A stretch of DNA of 32,865 bases from Ichthyosporea sp. XGB-2017a (GCA_002811675.1 PDIM01010331.1:309310-342174); one strand, 5' to 3'. Counted from the stretch's first letter, positions 10,406 to 22,270 are shown. Numbers and translations: made by a program. The notes: generated from the sequence alone by a model not told the origin.

Positions 10406-13400
10406 TCATGCGGAAAGTTGATTTCGCGAATACTCATTAACACTTCCATAGTCCCGCAAAATGGCTGTTTTCGAAGTTTTAAGATTAGAACCGCTTTCAC
10501 TTTCAGAGGGATCACCATATCCTCCCCCGCCAGGAGTGAGGATTCTAACAATATCACCAGGCTCAACATGAAGAGTATTCTTGGAGCCGACATTGACAAT
10601 CCGGCCATCGCTTTTGACCAGTAAATTCATACCACACTTTCCACTGTGGCCTCCTTTCAATCCATATGGCTGAAAGGCGCGGCGTTCTGTTAAGAGTGAA
10701 ACAGTCATTGGAGTTTTAAAGAGAATTTCCCTCACCACACCATCTCCCCCATCGAACTTTCCTAATCCTCCAGAATGTTTGCGCAGCTCGAACGTATTTA
10801 ATACAACCGGATACCTTCTCTCCAATATTTCCGGGTCAGTTATTCTCGTGTTGGTCATATGAGTGTGGATTCCGCTTCTACCATTCCAAGTTGGGCCTGC
10901 CCCAGCTCCTCCAGCAATTGTCTCATAATAACCCAGCTTTTCACTTCCAAATGTTAAGTTATTCATACAACCCTGCGAGGCGGAGCACGCAGAGAACGCT
11001 TTTAAGATCACGTCAACTACCCTTTGAGAAGTAAGAACATTTCCACCAACAACAGCTGCGCCTTCGCTTGGGTGAAGTATGGTATTTTCCGGGATTATCG
11101 TACTGATTGGTTTCAAACAGCCTTGATTAAGAGGAATGTCATGACCAACCATACATCTTAAACAATAGATGATAGCAGAGTATGTTACTGCTCTTGGTGC
11201 ATTGCAATTCCCAAATACCTCGCACCCTGTTCCAGAAAAGTCAAACACTGCACTACCTTTAGCCTTGTCAATTTTCACAGTCAGCTGGATTTTTGTTCCA
11301 TCATCCATAAAATCTTCAGCCATCAAAACAGGCTTTCCATTGAGATTTTCGGCCTCTTTTGCAAATACACTGAGCATATCCCGCACGGCCACTTCAGCGT
11401 TTTCCTGTATAAATCGCATATACGCTTGAACAGTTGCAAGGTCATACTGTTCAATAAGTTCATTCACCAATGTAATACCTTTATGATTCGCGGCTACTTG
11501 AGCTTTCAAATCTGAAATGTTGTCTGCCAAATTTCTAGTTCCACAAGATCCTTTTACTTGGCCAGGCGCTGAAAGTATATCCGAAATGCCTTTCTCTTGA
11601 AACTCACCTTTGCGAACAAGATGGAAAGAGACAATGGCCGCGCCTTCCTGTGCCAAGGCATTAGAATTTGGAGGCATTGACCCTGGTGTTATACCGCCAA
11701 TATCAGCATGGTGACCACGGCTAGCTACCCAGAAAACTGGCTTTGGCTCATTTTTGTGAAAAACGGGGGTCATGACGGTAATATCGGGAAGGTGGCTCCC
11801 TCCGGCTGACGGGTGATTCGATACTAAAACATCTCCTTTCTGAATTTTCTTCCCCAAGTGATCAATTTGAAAACGTACTGCTTCTTGCATAGCACCAAGA
11901 TGAACAGGAATATGAGGTGCATTCGCCACAAGCCCACCATCAGGTCCGAAAAGTGCGCATGAAAAGTCGAGCCTTTCCTTTATATTTGTTGATATTGAGG
12001 TTCTTTGAAGAGCTCTACCCATTTGCTCTGCAATACTCATAAATCTATGTGAAAATATTGACAACTGAATCATATCAAGGTCCACTTCAATGTTTTCCTT
12101 GTGTCCCGGAGACTTGCCCGAAACTATGTCAATACGAATGTCACCAGAATCCGAAATGTATGCCGTGCAATTCGGTTCAACAAGTATGGTACTATTCGCT
12201 TCTAACAAAATAGCAGGACCGTTTACTTTTTGACCAAATTTCAAATCACTCACTTTAAAAAGGTTTGTTGCAACAAAGCCCCCCTCAAAATAGCACGAGA
12301 CAGTTTCTACTGGCTTGGGTTCCGCTGCATCAAAATCTAATGACATTTCTTTCGTACGTCTACTCTTTCCTACACCACGCACTCGGATATCATCAATTAC
12401 AATTGCTCGTCCGGGTATTGTGAAGCCAAATTCGCGCTGGTATTGCTCCAAGAAGGGTGACTCGAAATCAAAATCAGATGCTTCCCCATTTAACGTCATA
12501 ATAGCACAGTCTGTTTTTTCATAACGAAGATTTAAATATGCCTCTAGGACTAAATCACTTCTTTCAAAGCCCTGCTTCAGAAGATGATCACTACATTGCT
12601 TTTTCAAGTGGTCCAGTCGACTTAGAACGTGCTCTCTACTCGATTTCTCAAGAATTGCGGCCGATGGTTCTTGAGCTTCGTAAACAACATCTGCCAAAGA
12701 CAGGCCGTATGCGGATAATATCCCAGAATATTTGTGAATATAAATAGTAGACATACCAAGAGATTTAGCAATTGCACAAGCGTGCTGTCCTCCGGCTCCA
12801 CCAAAGCATGATAAAGCGTGGTGGGTCGTATCATATCCTTTCGCCTGCGTCAAAGCCCTTATTGGTCTACACATTGCTTCATTGGCCACCTGGATGAAGC
12901 CAAACGCTACTTCTTCAGGTGACATTGGATGATCAGCATGTTGGTTAACTTCCTTTGTCAAAGTTTCAAATGCAGCTTTAGTAGCGTCATAATCTAATGG
13001 CTCATCTTCGTTTGGCCCAAAAATGCATGGAAAATGGGATGGCTGTATTCTACACAGCATCAAATTAGCGTCGGTCACAGAAAGGTACCCCCCTTTTCGA
13101 TAGCACACTGGTCCCGGATGAGCAGAAGATGACTCAGGACCAACCACAAAGAGACCCGAACGATAAAAAAGTCTAGAGCCACCCCCGGCAGCAACTGTAT
13201 TTATATCTAGCTGAGGTGCTTGAATTGTTACGCCAGCAGTCGTGGATTCAAACACATGCTCGTACACCCCATCATAGCGCGAAACGTCTGTAGAAGTTCC
13301 GCCCATGTCAAACCCAATGACGGGTTTTCTATGTGATGGCATAGCCGCACCATCCAGCTTTTGTTTTTTGTGTTGGTGATGCCCATCAAAGACCATATTT

Positions 13401-14323
13401 CCCAAATTTTCATATGCGGTGAATGCGTAACCAACAACACCACCCGCAGGCCCCGAAAGAATGGCCCTGGAGCCACTGAATGAGCTTACTGGGGTCAAGC
13501 CCCCGTCGGACTGCATGAACAATACTCTCGTACTCTTTTCAAAGTTTTTGTCAAAACCACTAGAAAAGCTTTCAACGTAACGCTTGATACAAGGTGTCAA
13601 GTAAGCATCAGCGCATGCAGTATATCCCCTCGCTACAATCTTTACCATTGGCATCACTTCAGACGAAAGAGAAATGTGCGTGAATCCCATCGCCTTTGCA
13701 ATATCTCCCACTACACGCTCGTGGTCAGAGAAAGTGTAAGAGTGCATAAACACCACAGCAAGACTGCGAATTCCACTATCATAGACTTTCTGAAGCTGGG
13801 CTTTAATTTCTTCTGGTTTTGGCTTCTGTACAACCGTAAGCCATTCGCCAGTAGTTCCTTTATGACAATCTTTATCTTTGGGAGGTTTTCCTTTTTCAAA
13901 TTCATCCTCGCTGAGGAGTTGAACTCTTTCATCTATTTCCACAGCACATTCGTAAAGCACATCAGGCATTTCTATTTTCAAATCAAAAATCTTTGGTCTA
14001 GCTTGGGTACCTATGTGTAGTAGATCCGAAAAACCTTTCGTTATTAATAGAGCTACCCTCTCCCCATTTCTTTCCAACAGGGAATTTGTAGCAACAGTGG
14101 TTCCCATTCGGATGGATCCGATCTTTGATGAGTCAACAGGTTTGTTCCTTGGATACGGAACGCCAGTCTCACTCTCAAGGATGCGTCTTATTCCTTCTCT
14201 TGGAGCATCACTATAGTTGGCAGGATCAACGGAAAGCAGTTTGAGCACCCTGGTCTTACCATTAGGACACTCAGCATACACATCCGTAAAAGTACCGCCT
14301 CGATCAATAGCAAAGTGAAACAT
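10406..14323 (-). CDS. OPLAH: 5-oxoprolinase (ATP-hydrolysing)
   Basis: Cytosolic enzyme of the gamma-glutamyl (glutathione) cycle. It uses ATP to open 5-oxo-L-proline to L-glutamate. A single uninterrupted exon encodes 1305 residues; the human enzyme is 1288. The start is ATG 14323 ([15 protein letters not shown]). The frame opens further upstream only from a TTG. The N-terminal hydantoinase-A half carries the actin-like ATP-binding motifs [40 protein letters not shown] and [16 protein letters not shown]. The C-terminal hydantoinase-B half carries [46 protein letters not shown] and [10 protein letters not shown]. All conserved blocks are intact. A His/Lys-rich insert ([11 protein letters not shown]) precedes GFDMGGTS. 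It shares a 500-bp intergenic region with the divergent saccharopine dehydrogenase, whose reaction also involves glutamate. Confidence 0.97.
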   Translation of the reverse strand: MFHFAIDRGGTFTDVYAECPNGKTRVLKLLSVDPANYSDAPREGIRRILESETGVPYPRNKPVDSSKIGSIRMGTTVATNSLLERNGERVALLITKGFSDLLHIGTQARPKIFDLKIEMPDVLYECAVEIDERVQLLSEDEFEKGKPPKDKDCHKGTTGEWLTVVQKPKPEEIKAQLQKVYDSGIRSLAVVFMHSYTFSDHERVVGDIAKAMGFTHISLSSEVMPMVKIVARGYTACADAYLTPCIKRYVESFSSGFDKNFEKSTRVLFMQSDGGLTPVSSFSGSRAILSGPAGGVVGYAFTAYENLGNMVFDGHHQHKKQKLDGAAMPSHRKPVIGFDMGGTSTDVSRYDGVYEHVFESTTAGVTIQAPQLDINTVAAGGGSRLFYRSGLFVVGPESSSAHPGPVCYRKGGYLSVTDANLMLCRIQPSHFPCIFGPNEDEPLDYDATKAAFETLTKEVNQHADHPMSPEEVAFGFIQVANEAMCRPIRALTQAKGYDTTHHALSCFGGAGGQHACAIAKSLGMSTIYIHKYSGILSAYGLSLADVVYEAQEPSAAILEKSSREHVLSRLDHLKKQCSDHLLKQGFERSDLVLEAYLNLRYEKTDCAIMTLNGEASDFDFESPFLEQYQREFGFTIPGRAIVIDDIRVRGVGKSRRTKEMSLDFDAAEPKPVETVSCYFEGGFVATNLFKVSDLKFGQKVNGPAILLEANSTILVEPNCTAYISDSGDIRIDIVSGKSPGHKENIEVDLDMIQLSIFSHRFMSIAEQMGRALQRTSISTNIKERLDFSCALFGPDGGLVANAPHIPVHLGAMQEAVRFQIDHLGKKIQKGDVLVSNHPSAGGSHLPDITVMTPVFHKNEPKPVFWVASRGHHADIGGITPGSMPPNSNALAQEGAAIVSFHLVRKGEFQEKGISDILSAPGQVKGSCGTRNLADNISDLKAQVAANHKGITLVNELIEQYDLATVQAYMRFIQENAEVAVRDMLSVFAKEAENLNGKPVLMAEDFMDDGTKIQLTVKIDKAKGSAVFDFSGTGCEVFGNCNAPRAVTYSAIIYCLRCMVGHDIPLNQGCLKPISTIIPENTILHPSEGAAVVGGNVLTSQRVVDVILKAFSACSASQGCMNNLTFGSEKLGYYETIAGGAGAGPTWNGRSGIHTHMTNTRITDPEILERRYPVVLNTFELRKHSGGLGKFDGGDGVVREILFKTPMTVSLLTERRAFQPYGLKGGHSGKCGMNLLVKSDGRIVNVGSKNTLHVEPGDIVRILTPGGGGYGDPSESESGSNLKTSKTAILRDYGSVNEYSRNQLSA

Positions 14324-14823
14324 GGTGATCACAATATACGAACGATACAAGGTGTGTCGGGGCTTAACAGGAGGAGGTAAATCAAGTAAGGAGGGAGAAG
14401 AGAATAGGCTAGTTGGGATAGCTTGTCTTGGTCCGTTGCAGACAAACTCTAGCTAGACTAATAGAGGAGGTACTAGACTAAAATAGAGGAAGTACTTTAG
14501 GGCTGCAACATGGTGCGTGCTGCCATCCTCAGTCAGTTGTGGTCTGTGGAGGGGCACACTACAACAATGACAACCAGCAGGGAGACAAAACAAACAAAAC
14601 ACAATGAAACCAAACTACACAGGAGGGGGGGTGTTTAGGTGAACCATAATCATCAATCAATGAAATGAGTCCAGGAGAGGGAAGGTGAGCGAGTCCTGAG
14701 TGCCCGTCTGTGGAAGAAGATATGAACACAACACAAACACACACAGGGATATATATGCCTTTGTTATTGTTGATTATCACTGTCTCTGTGTGTTTGTTTG
14801 TTTGTCTGTCTGTCTGATCCAGT
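14324..14823. other. Divergent promoter region OPLAH / LYS9
   Basis: 500 bp between opposed start codons. It contains TTTAGGGCT at 14496-14504, a G run near 14621 and the CA/TG-rich inverted repeat at 14726-14808. The short open frames across it (14559-14915 minus, 14700-14930 plus) are simple-sequence artefacts. Confidence 0.55.
14726..14808. repeat. CA-rich / TG-rich inverted repeat in LYS9 leader
   Basis: A CA-rich arm (14726-14746, ending ACACACACAG) can pair imperfectly with a TG-rich arm (14786-14808, beginning CTGTGTGTTTGTTTG). About 39 bases lie between, including an alternating AT run. TGTC repeats follow. The structure ends about 15 bases before the LYS9 ATG, so it would fold in the 5' leader of that mRNA. 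Confidence 0.5.
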
Positions 14824-16301
14824 ATGGCTGTAGGAGAGAAAAAGATTTTATTGCTGGGAACCGGCTTTGTGGCCGGGCCTTTTCTGTCGTATATGCTGCG
14901 AAAGCCAGAGAACAAGGTTACTGTCGGTGAGTAACAATGGCTAGGTTATATATATATATAGTGCATTTTAGGAAGATTGTAGAATATTAACTGTTGTAAA
15001 CGTTGTTTTGCGTGTGTGTATGTCTTGCTTGAACTGCTTGGTTATGTTTAGCGTGTCGCCATGTTGAAGCTGCAAAGGGACTTTGCCAAGGAAAGAAAAA
15101 TGTAACTGCCATTGCTTTGGACGTGAATGATGCTGCTGCACTTGACGAACAGGTTGCAAAACATGATGTTGTTGTCAGTCTAATCCCATACATCTTCCAT
15201 GCTTTGGTTATCGAGTCTGCGATTCGAAACAAGAAGAATGTATGTACAACGAGCTATGTCTCGCCTGCCATGCAAGCTTTGGATGGAAAGGCAAAAGAAG
15301 CGGGAATTACCGTCATGAACGAAATCGGAGTAGATCCTGGAGTTGACCATGTGTATGCCATGAAGGTCATTGATGAAGTCCATGAAAAAGGAGGAAAAGT
15401 ATTGTCTTTTGTTTCTTACTGTGGAGGTCTCCCTGCACCCGAGGATTCTAATAACCCTCTTGGCTATAAGTTTAGTTGGAGCCCCCGGGGTGTTCTCTTG
15501 GCGATTCGAAATGCGGCCAAATTTAAGCGCGATGGCAAGATAGTCTCAATCGATGGTCCAGAACTTTTGTTGAAGGGACCAGAAAAAGTGGTTGTTTACC
15601 CAGCGTTTGCCTTGGAAGGATATCCCAACAGAGATTCTTCGTTTTATGACACCCGTTATGGCATGCCGGAATGTCAAACTGTCCTCAGAGGTTCTCTGCG
15701 ATACCAAGGAAACCCCAGATTTATGTTGGCTCTCGGTGATCTTGGATTTTTGAACGATGAGGCGCAGGCATTTTTGAATTCCAAACAAGAGCCCTTGACT
15801 TGGTTAGAAGTTATGGGCAAATTGCTAGGCTGTAGTTCAGATTATGCTTCGGTGGAAAGTGCGGTGGTGAAAAAGGCCAAATTGGAAGGCGAAGATCGTA
15901 AGAGAATCTTGAGAGGCATGAGGTGGCTTGGTCTGTTGACCGATGCGAGAGTTCATATGAGGGGAACTTACTTGGATGTCCTCTGTGGAACATTGGAAGA
16001 TAAAATGATGTATGGAGAGAAGGAACGTGATATGGTTCTTCTTCAGCACACTTTCGAAATTGAATGGGCCGATGGTAGTGAGGAGACTAGAACCTCTACT
16101 ATGCTTGAATATGGTGTTCCTGGAGGCGAAATGGCCATGGCGCGTACAGTAGGAGTTCCTTGTGGTATTGCCACTCAGCTCATCCTTGATGGGAAACTGT
16201 GCAAAAAAGGAATTCTGGCACCACTGACAAAGGATATTTATGGTCCTCTCATTGTCGAATTAGAAAAGGAAGGCATCAACTGTGTCGAGGAAGTTATCTA
16301 A
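14824..16301 (+). CDS. LYS9: Saccharopine dehydrogenase (L-glutamate forming), Lys9 type
   Basis: Interconverts aminoadipate semialdehyde plus glutamate with saccharopine: the penultimate step of fungal lysine synthesis, or the second step of lysine breakdown when part of animal AASS. Two exons, 14824-14926 and 15052-16301 (125-bp intron), product 450 residues; yeast Lys9 is 446. Exon 1 carries the Rossmann motif KILLLGTGFVAGPFLS, and the junction gives VTVACRHVEAAKG. Exon 2 has HDVVVSLIPYIFHA, TTSYVSPAMQALDGKA, MNEIGVDPGVDHVYAMKVID, SYCGGLPAPEDSNNPLGYKF and TVLRGSLRYQGNP, all family signatures. It is stand-alone, with no lysine-ketoglutarate reductase domain attached in this window, as in fungi. 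Whether it works toward synthesis or breakdown is not settled by sequence. The TE-A-T-R enzyme follows 454 bp downstream on the same strand. Confidence 0.95.
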
Positions 16302-16755
16302 ATCAATTGAGTGAGGCTTCTTCAATAAGAAGCAGGCGGAATATAAGATACACGAGAGAAAGGGAATACAGGTCATGAATGATGATGATAATAAAAATAC
16401 CCATGAGCTGCATCTGTAATTGGCACTTTTTGTAAATGAAGCATGATATATCACGATCTGTACTGTGCAGAGTGTACTGCACTGGAGATACTGGGGGTGT
16501 GGGGGAATAATAATCGATGGTCATGGCCGAGTACGTGTTGGTTTAGTGTCTGTTATCATAGCTGTCGACTGTACTGTACTGTAAGTACTACATAATTGTG
16601 CTTGATAGGTCCCTTACATGAGAGGTGAACGGGTACCAGATTACAAAGTGACTTCTAGGTAATAGGTTGGTTGGGTTACTGGATCACGACCAGCTAGCAT
16701 AGTATTGACTATCTTGATAAGAGAGAGATTCTTTTGAGCTGCATGCCTGTTCGCT
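16302..16755. other. Intergenic, no gene seen
   Basis: 454 bp between LYS9 and the multidomain enzyme. It contains short simple repeats (GATGATGATAATAA near 16381, TGTACTGTACTGTAAGTAC near 16569) but no telobox octamer and no credible frame. Confidence 0.5.
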
Positions 16756-19700
16756 ATGAAAAGGCAGTCATTGAGGAAAACGTCCTTAGCAACCTCGCCA
16801 GCTTTGTTGGTTGAGGATGTCTCCGATCCCATTGCTCGGCGTATGTCAGGTATTACACCAACAACAGTGTCACCTTGGCTCATTTGCGAACAAGTTCGTC
16901 CTGACGCGCACGTTCGTCTTTTTTGCTTTCCGTGGGCAGGTGGAGCTGCGTCATCGTTTACTGGGTGGTCGCAAGTATTGTCGAGTGACGTAGAAGTATT
17001 GTGTGTTCAACTCCCAGGGCGTGGAAGCAGGATTAAAGAGGAGCTTATATCTGATATGAATGAACTGAGTAACCAGCTTTGTCAAATGCTGCTTCCTTAC
17101 ATGGACAAACCATTTTATGTATTTGGGCATTCTGCCGGGGCTTTGATTGGTTTTGATTTTGTGAAAGAATTGACCATGCGAGGATTGCCGACGCCTGTGC
17201 GATTGATGGTTTCTGGCTGTTCTCCTCCCCACTTGCAAAGTGAAAAGCTTCCAGATGGATGGCTGACTGACGATTCCATTATGGTTAGTCTTTTGAGAGA
17301 ATGGGGAGGAACACCTGAGTCAATTTTGAAGGACCCGAATGCACTGGAAATGGTTCTTCCTTTACTAAGAGCAGATTTACAGCTTATCAATAGTTATTTC
17401 CATGAAATGCCTGAAGGGGCAAAGTGCCCTGTTAATGTTCCACTTGCAGTTTATGGAGGGAAAGAGGACGAGAATGCCGAACCCGAGACCTTGAAACTTT
17501 GGAGTCAATTGAGCTCTTGCGAAAGCGACATTCATGTGTATGAAGGAGGGCATTTTTATTTCTTGGATTTGCCGGATATGAAAGTCGAACTATTGGCAGA
17601 TATCAATCATTACTGCTGGCAAGGCACAAAAGATTTATTGAAAGCTGGTGAGGAGAAGCTGGAAAAAATCAATTCCAAAACTATGAGTTACCCCGATGAT
17701 AAATGCCTTCATGAGCTCTTTCAAGAGCAAGTCCGAAGGACTCCGAATAATATTGCCCTTGTTGATGGTGAGACTTCACTGACATATGCTGAAGTTGACG
17801 AACTTACTGATCTTTTGGCCAATTATCTGTATAGTGTAGGTTGCCGACCAAATTCAATTGTAGGTATATACATGGAACGATGCTACGAATATGTTTTGTG
17901 CTACATAGCGGCCCACAAAGCTGGAGGGGGCTATATGCCTTTGGAGGTTGTATATCCCATTGATTTGGTAGAGAAAGTTTTAAAGGAAGCTAGACCGGTC
18001 TCTATCCTTACGAAGGAGCCTTTTCACAGCCGCCTTCCATCATGGCAAGAGCATCTAGTCTTAAATGGAGATTGGCTTGCGAGACTGAAAGAAAGGAACA
18101 TCCCGTTGATGCCAGAAAGTAGGCAGAGACCAACCCCGGATGATATTGCGTATGTGGTAATGTCTTCGGGTACAACTGGTGTCCCCAAAGGAATTGTTTG
18201 TCCCCACCGTGGCGCAGTTCACTCCTACTATTGGAGATTTGAAAATTATCCGTTTAGTGAAGGGGATCGGATCGCTTGCAATGTGTTTTTCGTATGGGAG
18301 GTGTTTAGACCTTTGTGTAAAGGCTATCCGTCATACATCATTTCAGATGATACAATATTTGATGCTGCTGCTTTAGTGAGCTATATTGAAGACAATGGTA
18401 TCACTCGAATACTATTTACACCATCTTTGTGCCAACTTGTTGTAGATTCTTTGAAAAACGAAGAGGTGGTGGAAAAATTAAAATCACTGCGAGTAGTGTG
18501 GCTTTGTGGCGAAGTTGTAACTACTGAACTGCGTAAGAAATTTATTCAGTTGTTGCCCTGGTGCCAGCTTTTGAACCTGTATAGTATTTCGGAATGTCAT
18601 GATGTTTCTGTTGCAGATCTTCGCGCAATTGATGAAACGTTATCACCCAAATATGCCCCATGCGGTGAAATCATGGAAAATGTAAGAGTATATATACTCG
18701 ATGATAGTCTATCCCAAGTTCCTTTCGGAGTTCCCGGTGAAGTGTATGTTGGTGGCCCTACACTTGCTATTGGTAAGTTTTGCTGGGTTTATTTAGATAA
18801 TACGTATCTAAAGCAAGCGTAGTTTCGAACTTTGGCGATGCAATTTTATTGACGTTCTTATGTAATTTTAATCTTATGTTAATTAGGATACCTCAACAGG
18901 GAAGACTTAACATCACAGAGATTTATCAAAAATCCGTTTTCAAAGAAGGCCGGAGACAGGCTATATCGATGTGGTGACCGAGGCCGGTTCCTTCCGAACG
19001 GAATGCTTGAGGTGATTGGTAGATGCGATTTCATGGTCAAAATTCGCGGCTACAGTGTGGTTCTAGGTGCAGTTGAGGTGGCTATTGCGGAGCATCCGGA
19101 TATTTCGTCGACTGTTGTGGTTACAGAAGGCGATGAAGGAACAGACAAACGACTTGTTGCGTATGTTGTCCCAGAGGTATGGGGCAAAGTGCCATCGCAT
19201 AACAGTATCCGTGTATTCTTGAAAGACAAAATCCCACATTATGCAATCCCTAGCGTTTTTGTTTTATTGGGGAGCATTCCTATTAACCCTGCATCTGGTA
19301 AAGTGGATAGGAAGAAATTGCCAATTAGCACAGGCTCTGTTGATAAACTGCCAACTCGCAAAAAGAGCACATCGGTTTCGTCCGAAGACCAATTTAACAC
19401 TGAAGTGGAGAAAAAACTTTTGCATATTTGGGCAGATTTACTTAAACTAGATATATCTAGCTTTAGTGTTATGAAAAGTGACAGTTTCTTTGATGTTGGT
19501 GGTCATAGCTTGCTAGGTACACGTCTTGCAGGAAGCATCAGGGACGTTTTTGGTGTAGAAATCACGCTAAGTGATGTTATGAGAGATCCTGAATTTGAAT
19601 CCATGACCAAAAAAATTGAAGATTTGAGAAGCGGAAAGGGAACAGAGTCTGTTAAATTAAGGAATGAGCTTGTTGGTAATTTGCTTAGGGAAGATGCAGC

Positions 19701-20922
19701 AGATCTTGATCCGTCTATTTATCCAGCAGCGACAAGGAAATCAGGATTTAGTCGTTACCGTGTCGCCGAAGCTAGCCGCCCACCCCAACGCATCTTATTG
19801 ACTGGAGCGACGGGTTATTTAGGATCATTTCTTCTTAAGGAATTGTTAGATGAAACGAACGCGATTGTGTATTGCATTGTTCGCGCAAAGAACCAAAACG
19901 AAGCCTTTGATAGAATCCAAAATGCCCTTGAATCGGCGCTTTTGTGGGAAGAAGTAGAGGCGGTTGATGGAGCCAGTCGAATAGTGCCAATTTGCGGGGA
20001 TTTGTCTAAGCCATTGCTGGGTCTTGCTGAGAACGAGTTTAAGTCTTTGGCAGGTGAAATTGATGCTATATTGCACAATGGGGCACAGGTGAATTTGGTA
20101 AAAGACTATAAATCTCTTAAAGCTGCCAATACTCTTGGTACAATGGAGGTTTTGCGTTTAGCGGTAACAAATGGGGTTTTTGATTTTGGTTCAACACGGG
20201 CCCGACCTGTTCATTATATATCAACAAATGGTGTTTTTCCGTCAAATTGTTCTGAATGCAAGGAAAACGACAAGGTTGATTGCCCAGAACTTTTGGAAGA
20301 TGGTTACGCTCAGTCTAAATGGGTCGCTGAAAAATTGTGCATAGAGGCGCGAACAAGAGGACTTCCAATTACTATATTCCGGCCGGGCAATATGGCTGGT
20401 TGTAGTGTGACTGGAGCTTGGAATGACCATGATTTTGTGTACTTGCTCATTGCTGGTTGTGTGCTGATGGAAGCTGTTCCCATTGATGTTACATGGAAAT
20501 TTGATTTAACTCCAGTTGATTTTGCAGCTCGCGCTATTGTCTACCTGTGTGGATTGCATCCTATCAAATGCCTAGGACAAGTAATGCATGTACAGAATCC
20601 CGCTTCCCATGTTCCTGCAAAAGACGTGTTTACTTGGATGGATGAGCTTGGGTACCGTATTGAGAAAATTTCGTATGACAGTTGGAAAGGAAAACTAGCT
20701 TCCGAAGTTTCACTGGAGGAGGATCTTAATGGGATACTGCATCAACTTGAGGTTGGCTTGGAGAGCTTTGAAGCATATTTAAAACACCCTCCTCATTTTG
20801 ACTGTGCCAATTTCAAAGGGGCCCTAGCAAATGCGGACCTAGAGTGTCCCAAAGTGAACAAGAGGCTGATTAAGACCTATCTCCAAAGACTGTGCTCGTC
20901 TGGACTAGCTTCACAGAAATAA
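16756..20922 (+). CDS. Four-domain TE-A-T-R enzyme (NRPS-like carboxylic acid reductase)
   Basis: Two exons, 16756-18772 and 18887-20922 (114-bp intron inside adenylation motif A6), product 1350 residues. Order: (1) type-II thioesterase, residues about 52-290, with FCFPWAGGAA, nucleophile elbow GHSAG (Ser126), an acid at Asp238 and catalytic His266 in EGGHFYFLD. (2) Adenylation domain, about 315-820, with A2 KAGGGYMPL, A3 VMSSGTTGVPKGI, A5 NLYSISEC, A7 YRCGDRG, A8 MVKIRGYSVVLGAVE and the A10 lysine (Lys811, SGKVDR). (3) Carrier domain with FFDVGGHSLLG (Ser880 takes phosphopantetheine). (4) Thioester reductase, about 970-1350, with TGATGYLG (978-985) and the Tyr1146/Lys1150 pair of GYAQSK. By family logic it activates a carboxylic acid with ATP, loads it on the carrier and releases it reductively with NAD(P)H as an aldehyde. 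The A-T-R core is that of Lys2 and Ebony-like enzymes. An N-terminal thioesterase is unusual; it may edit or regulate. There is no condensation domain, so it is not a peptide assembler. Substrate unknown. Confidence 0.9.
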
Positions 20923-21241
20923 TTAGTGGGCCTTTGAGAGGGAAACGCTTGGAGCAGATATTTCACAGGACACTGATAGCCACTGCCCACTGGCACACCG
21001 CACAAGACAATAAAATTATTTCTCCAACAGAGGTACCTTATATGGCGCTATGGCGGGAAGGGGGTGAGACGTTTCAGACTTTCAGAAGTAACAGCTATTT
21101 GGGTTGAGATCCAGGTCAGTGGGAAATCTGTCGTCGGAGGCTTGTGCTGCAGCTTGCCCTTCTTCGTAGAGAGGACTAGTAGTCTGGTTGTCGAAAATTT
21201 GTGCGGTGGTCGTGTGGAGTTCCTGTTGGATGCGTGATATT
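20923..21241. other. Intergenic, no gene seen
   Basis: 319 bp between two plus-strand genes. It contains an AATAAAA-like site (GACAATAAAATTA, about 21007) that suits polyadenylation of the upstream transcript. The plus frame 20892-21107 runs out of the enzyme's C-terminus and has no support. Confidence 0.5.
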
Positions 21242-22167
21242 ATGCTTGACGAACAGGAGAAAATCTTTACCTTGATAGACGAAGATCTTTTGCTGTTTCG
21301 GGTGGAGGGGAGCCTGGTGCACATGGAGTAAGTGTCTGTGTCTTTGCATTAGATTTGAGATAGTAGGTATATTCCATGATACTAAAGCAGGTGAGTTATT
21401 GGGTTATTGCGTTGTGTAAATATAGATTGCTTTCAAAGCAATCAACGTGGAAGGGAAAATGGTCCAAGAATGATATCGAGGTAAGTAATTTGTCGGCACT
21501 CAAAGAGCTTTACCGAATAGAATGAGACTACACCATTGCTACTGAGACATGCTGCCTCTCCTCCGCTGTTTATAGGACCTCGCAAAAATGCCCGCATTTG
21601 CGGAAATTATCGCTCAGATGGTTAAAGATTTTGAAGAACAAAATCTCGAAATAGTCAAGAGCGATTCTAAAGGAGCAACTCGCATCAAGTTTGCGGATAG
21701 TAAAGGCTCTTCTGAAAGTGGTACATGGCTTTCACTTACGTTGGGGTTGGTGACTGGAAGCAATGAGGAAACTGGTGTGGCAAAGAATGCTCTTTTTGAG
21801 ATTGTTGCGGGAAACTACCGGAATATTTCCAAGACGACGTTGACACCGAGCAAAACTGTCCATACCACAAGTCGAGGTAAGCAGTTGTGTAAAGCGTGTA
21901 AATTCCTCATCTTGTTTTAAAGTTACTTACTGACTCAATTGGATCTATAGTAAACACTCCCAAAAGAAAAATGCACTCAGGTCCTAGCTTAGCCAGACAG
22001 AAGGGAAGCAGCATTTTGAATCCCGGAGTCCAAAAGTACGTATTTGTGTATTATGTGCAGCCATAAATGTGTGTGAACAAATGTATTTATGTTTCTGAGT
22101 CCATCATAAATGTAATAAATGTAGAAGAGTAAAGAAGGGCCTGGTTTTTACAAAACCTTCCCACTAA
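21242..22167 (+). CDS. Unrecognised 189-residue protein, five exons
   Basis: I assembled this from splice logic. Exons 21242-21327, 21426-21480, 21576-21876, 21951-22035 and 22125-22167 keep one frame through four GT-AG introns of 98, 95, 74 and 89 bp, with donors GTAAGT, GTAAGT, GTAAGC and GTACGT. The product begins MLDEQEKIFTLIDEDLLLF and has an acidic-amphipathic first half (DLAKMPAFAEIIAQMVKDFEEQN) that could form helices. A beta-like middle follows (TRIKFADSKG, GTWLSLTLGLVTG), then a Thr/Ser/Lys/Arg-rich tail (TPKRKMHS) ending KRVKKGLVFTKPSH. A nuclear or chromosome-associated role would suit the basic tail, but I recognise no family. Start and last exon are the least certain parts. The third exon (100 codons) is the firmest. 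The gene converges on the SPX-MFS gene with a 103-bp gap. Confidence 0.55.
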
Positions 22168-22270
22168 GCGAGAACGCCACAGCGAGAAATATTCTTTCGC
22201 ATTTTATTTTATCCTTTCAAGACAACACAAACAATAATTACTAAATGTCTATCCGCTAACAACAAGCGGG

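Noticed and set aside
14324-14350. Extended start of 5-oxoprolinase
   Set aside because: It begins at TTG; ATG 14323 aligns with the conserved family N-terminus.
16756-20922. Calling the multidomain enzyme LYS2 because of LYS9 nearby
   Set aside because: It has a thioesterase instead of the Lys2 N-terminal region, and its A4 pocket residue differs. The substrate is left open.
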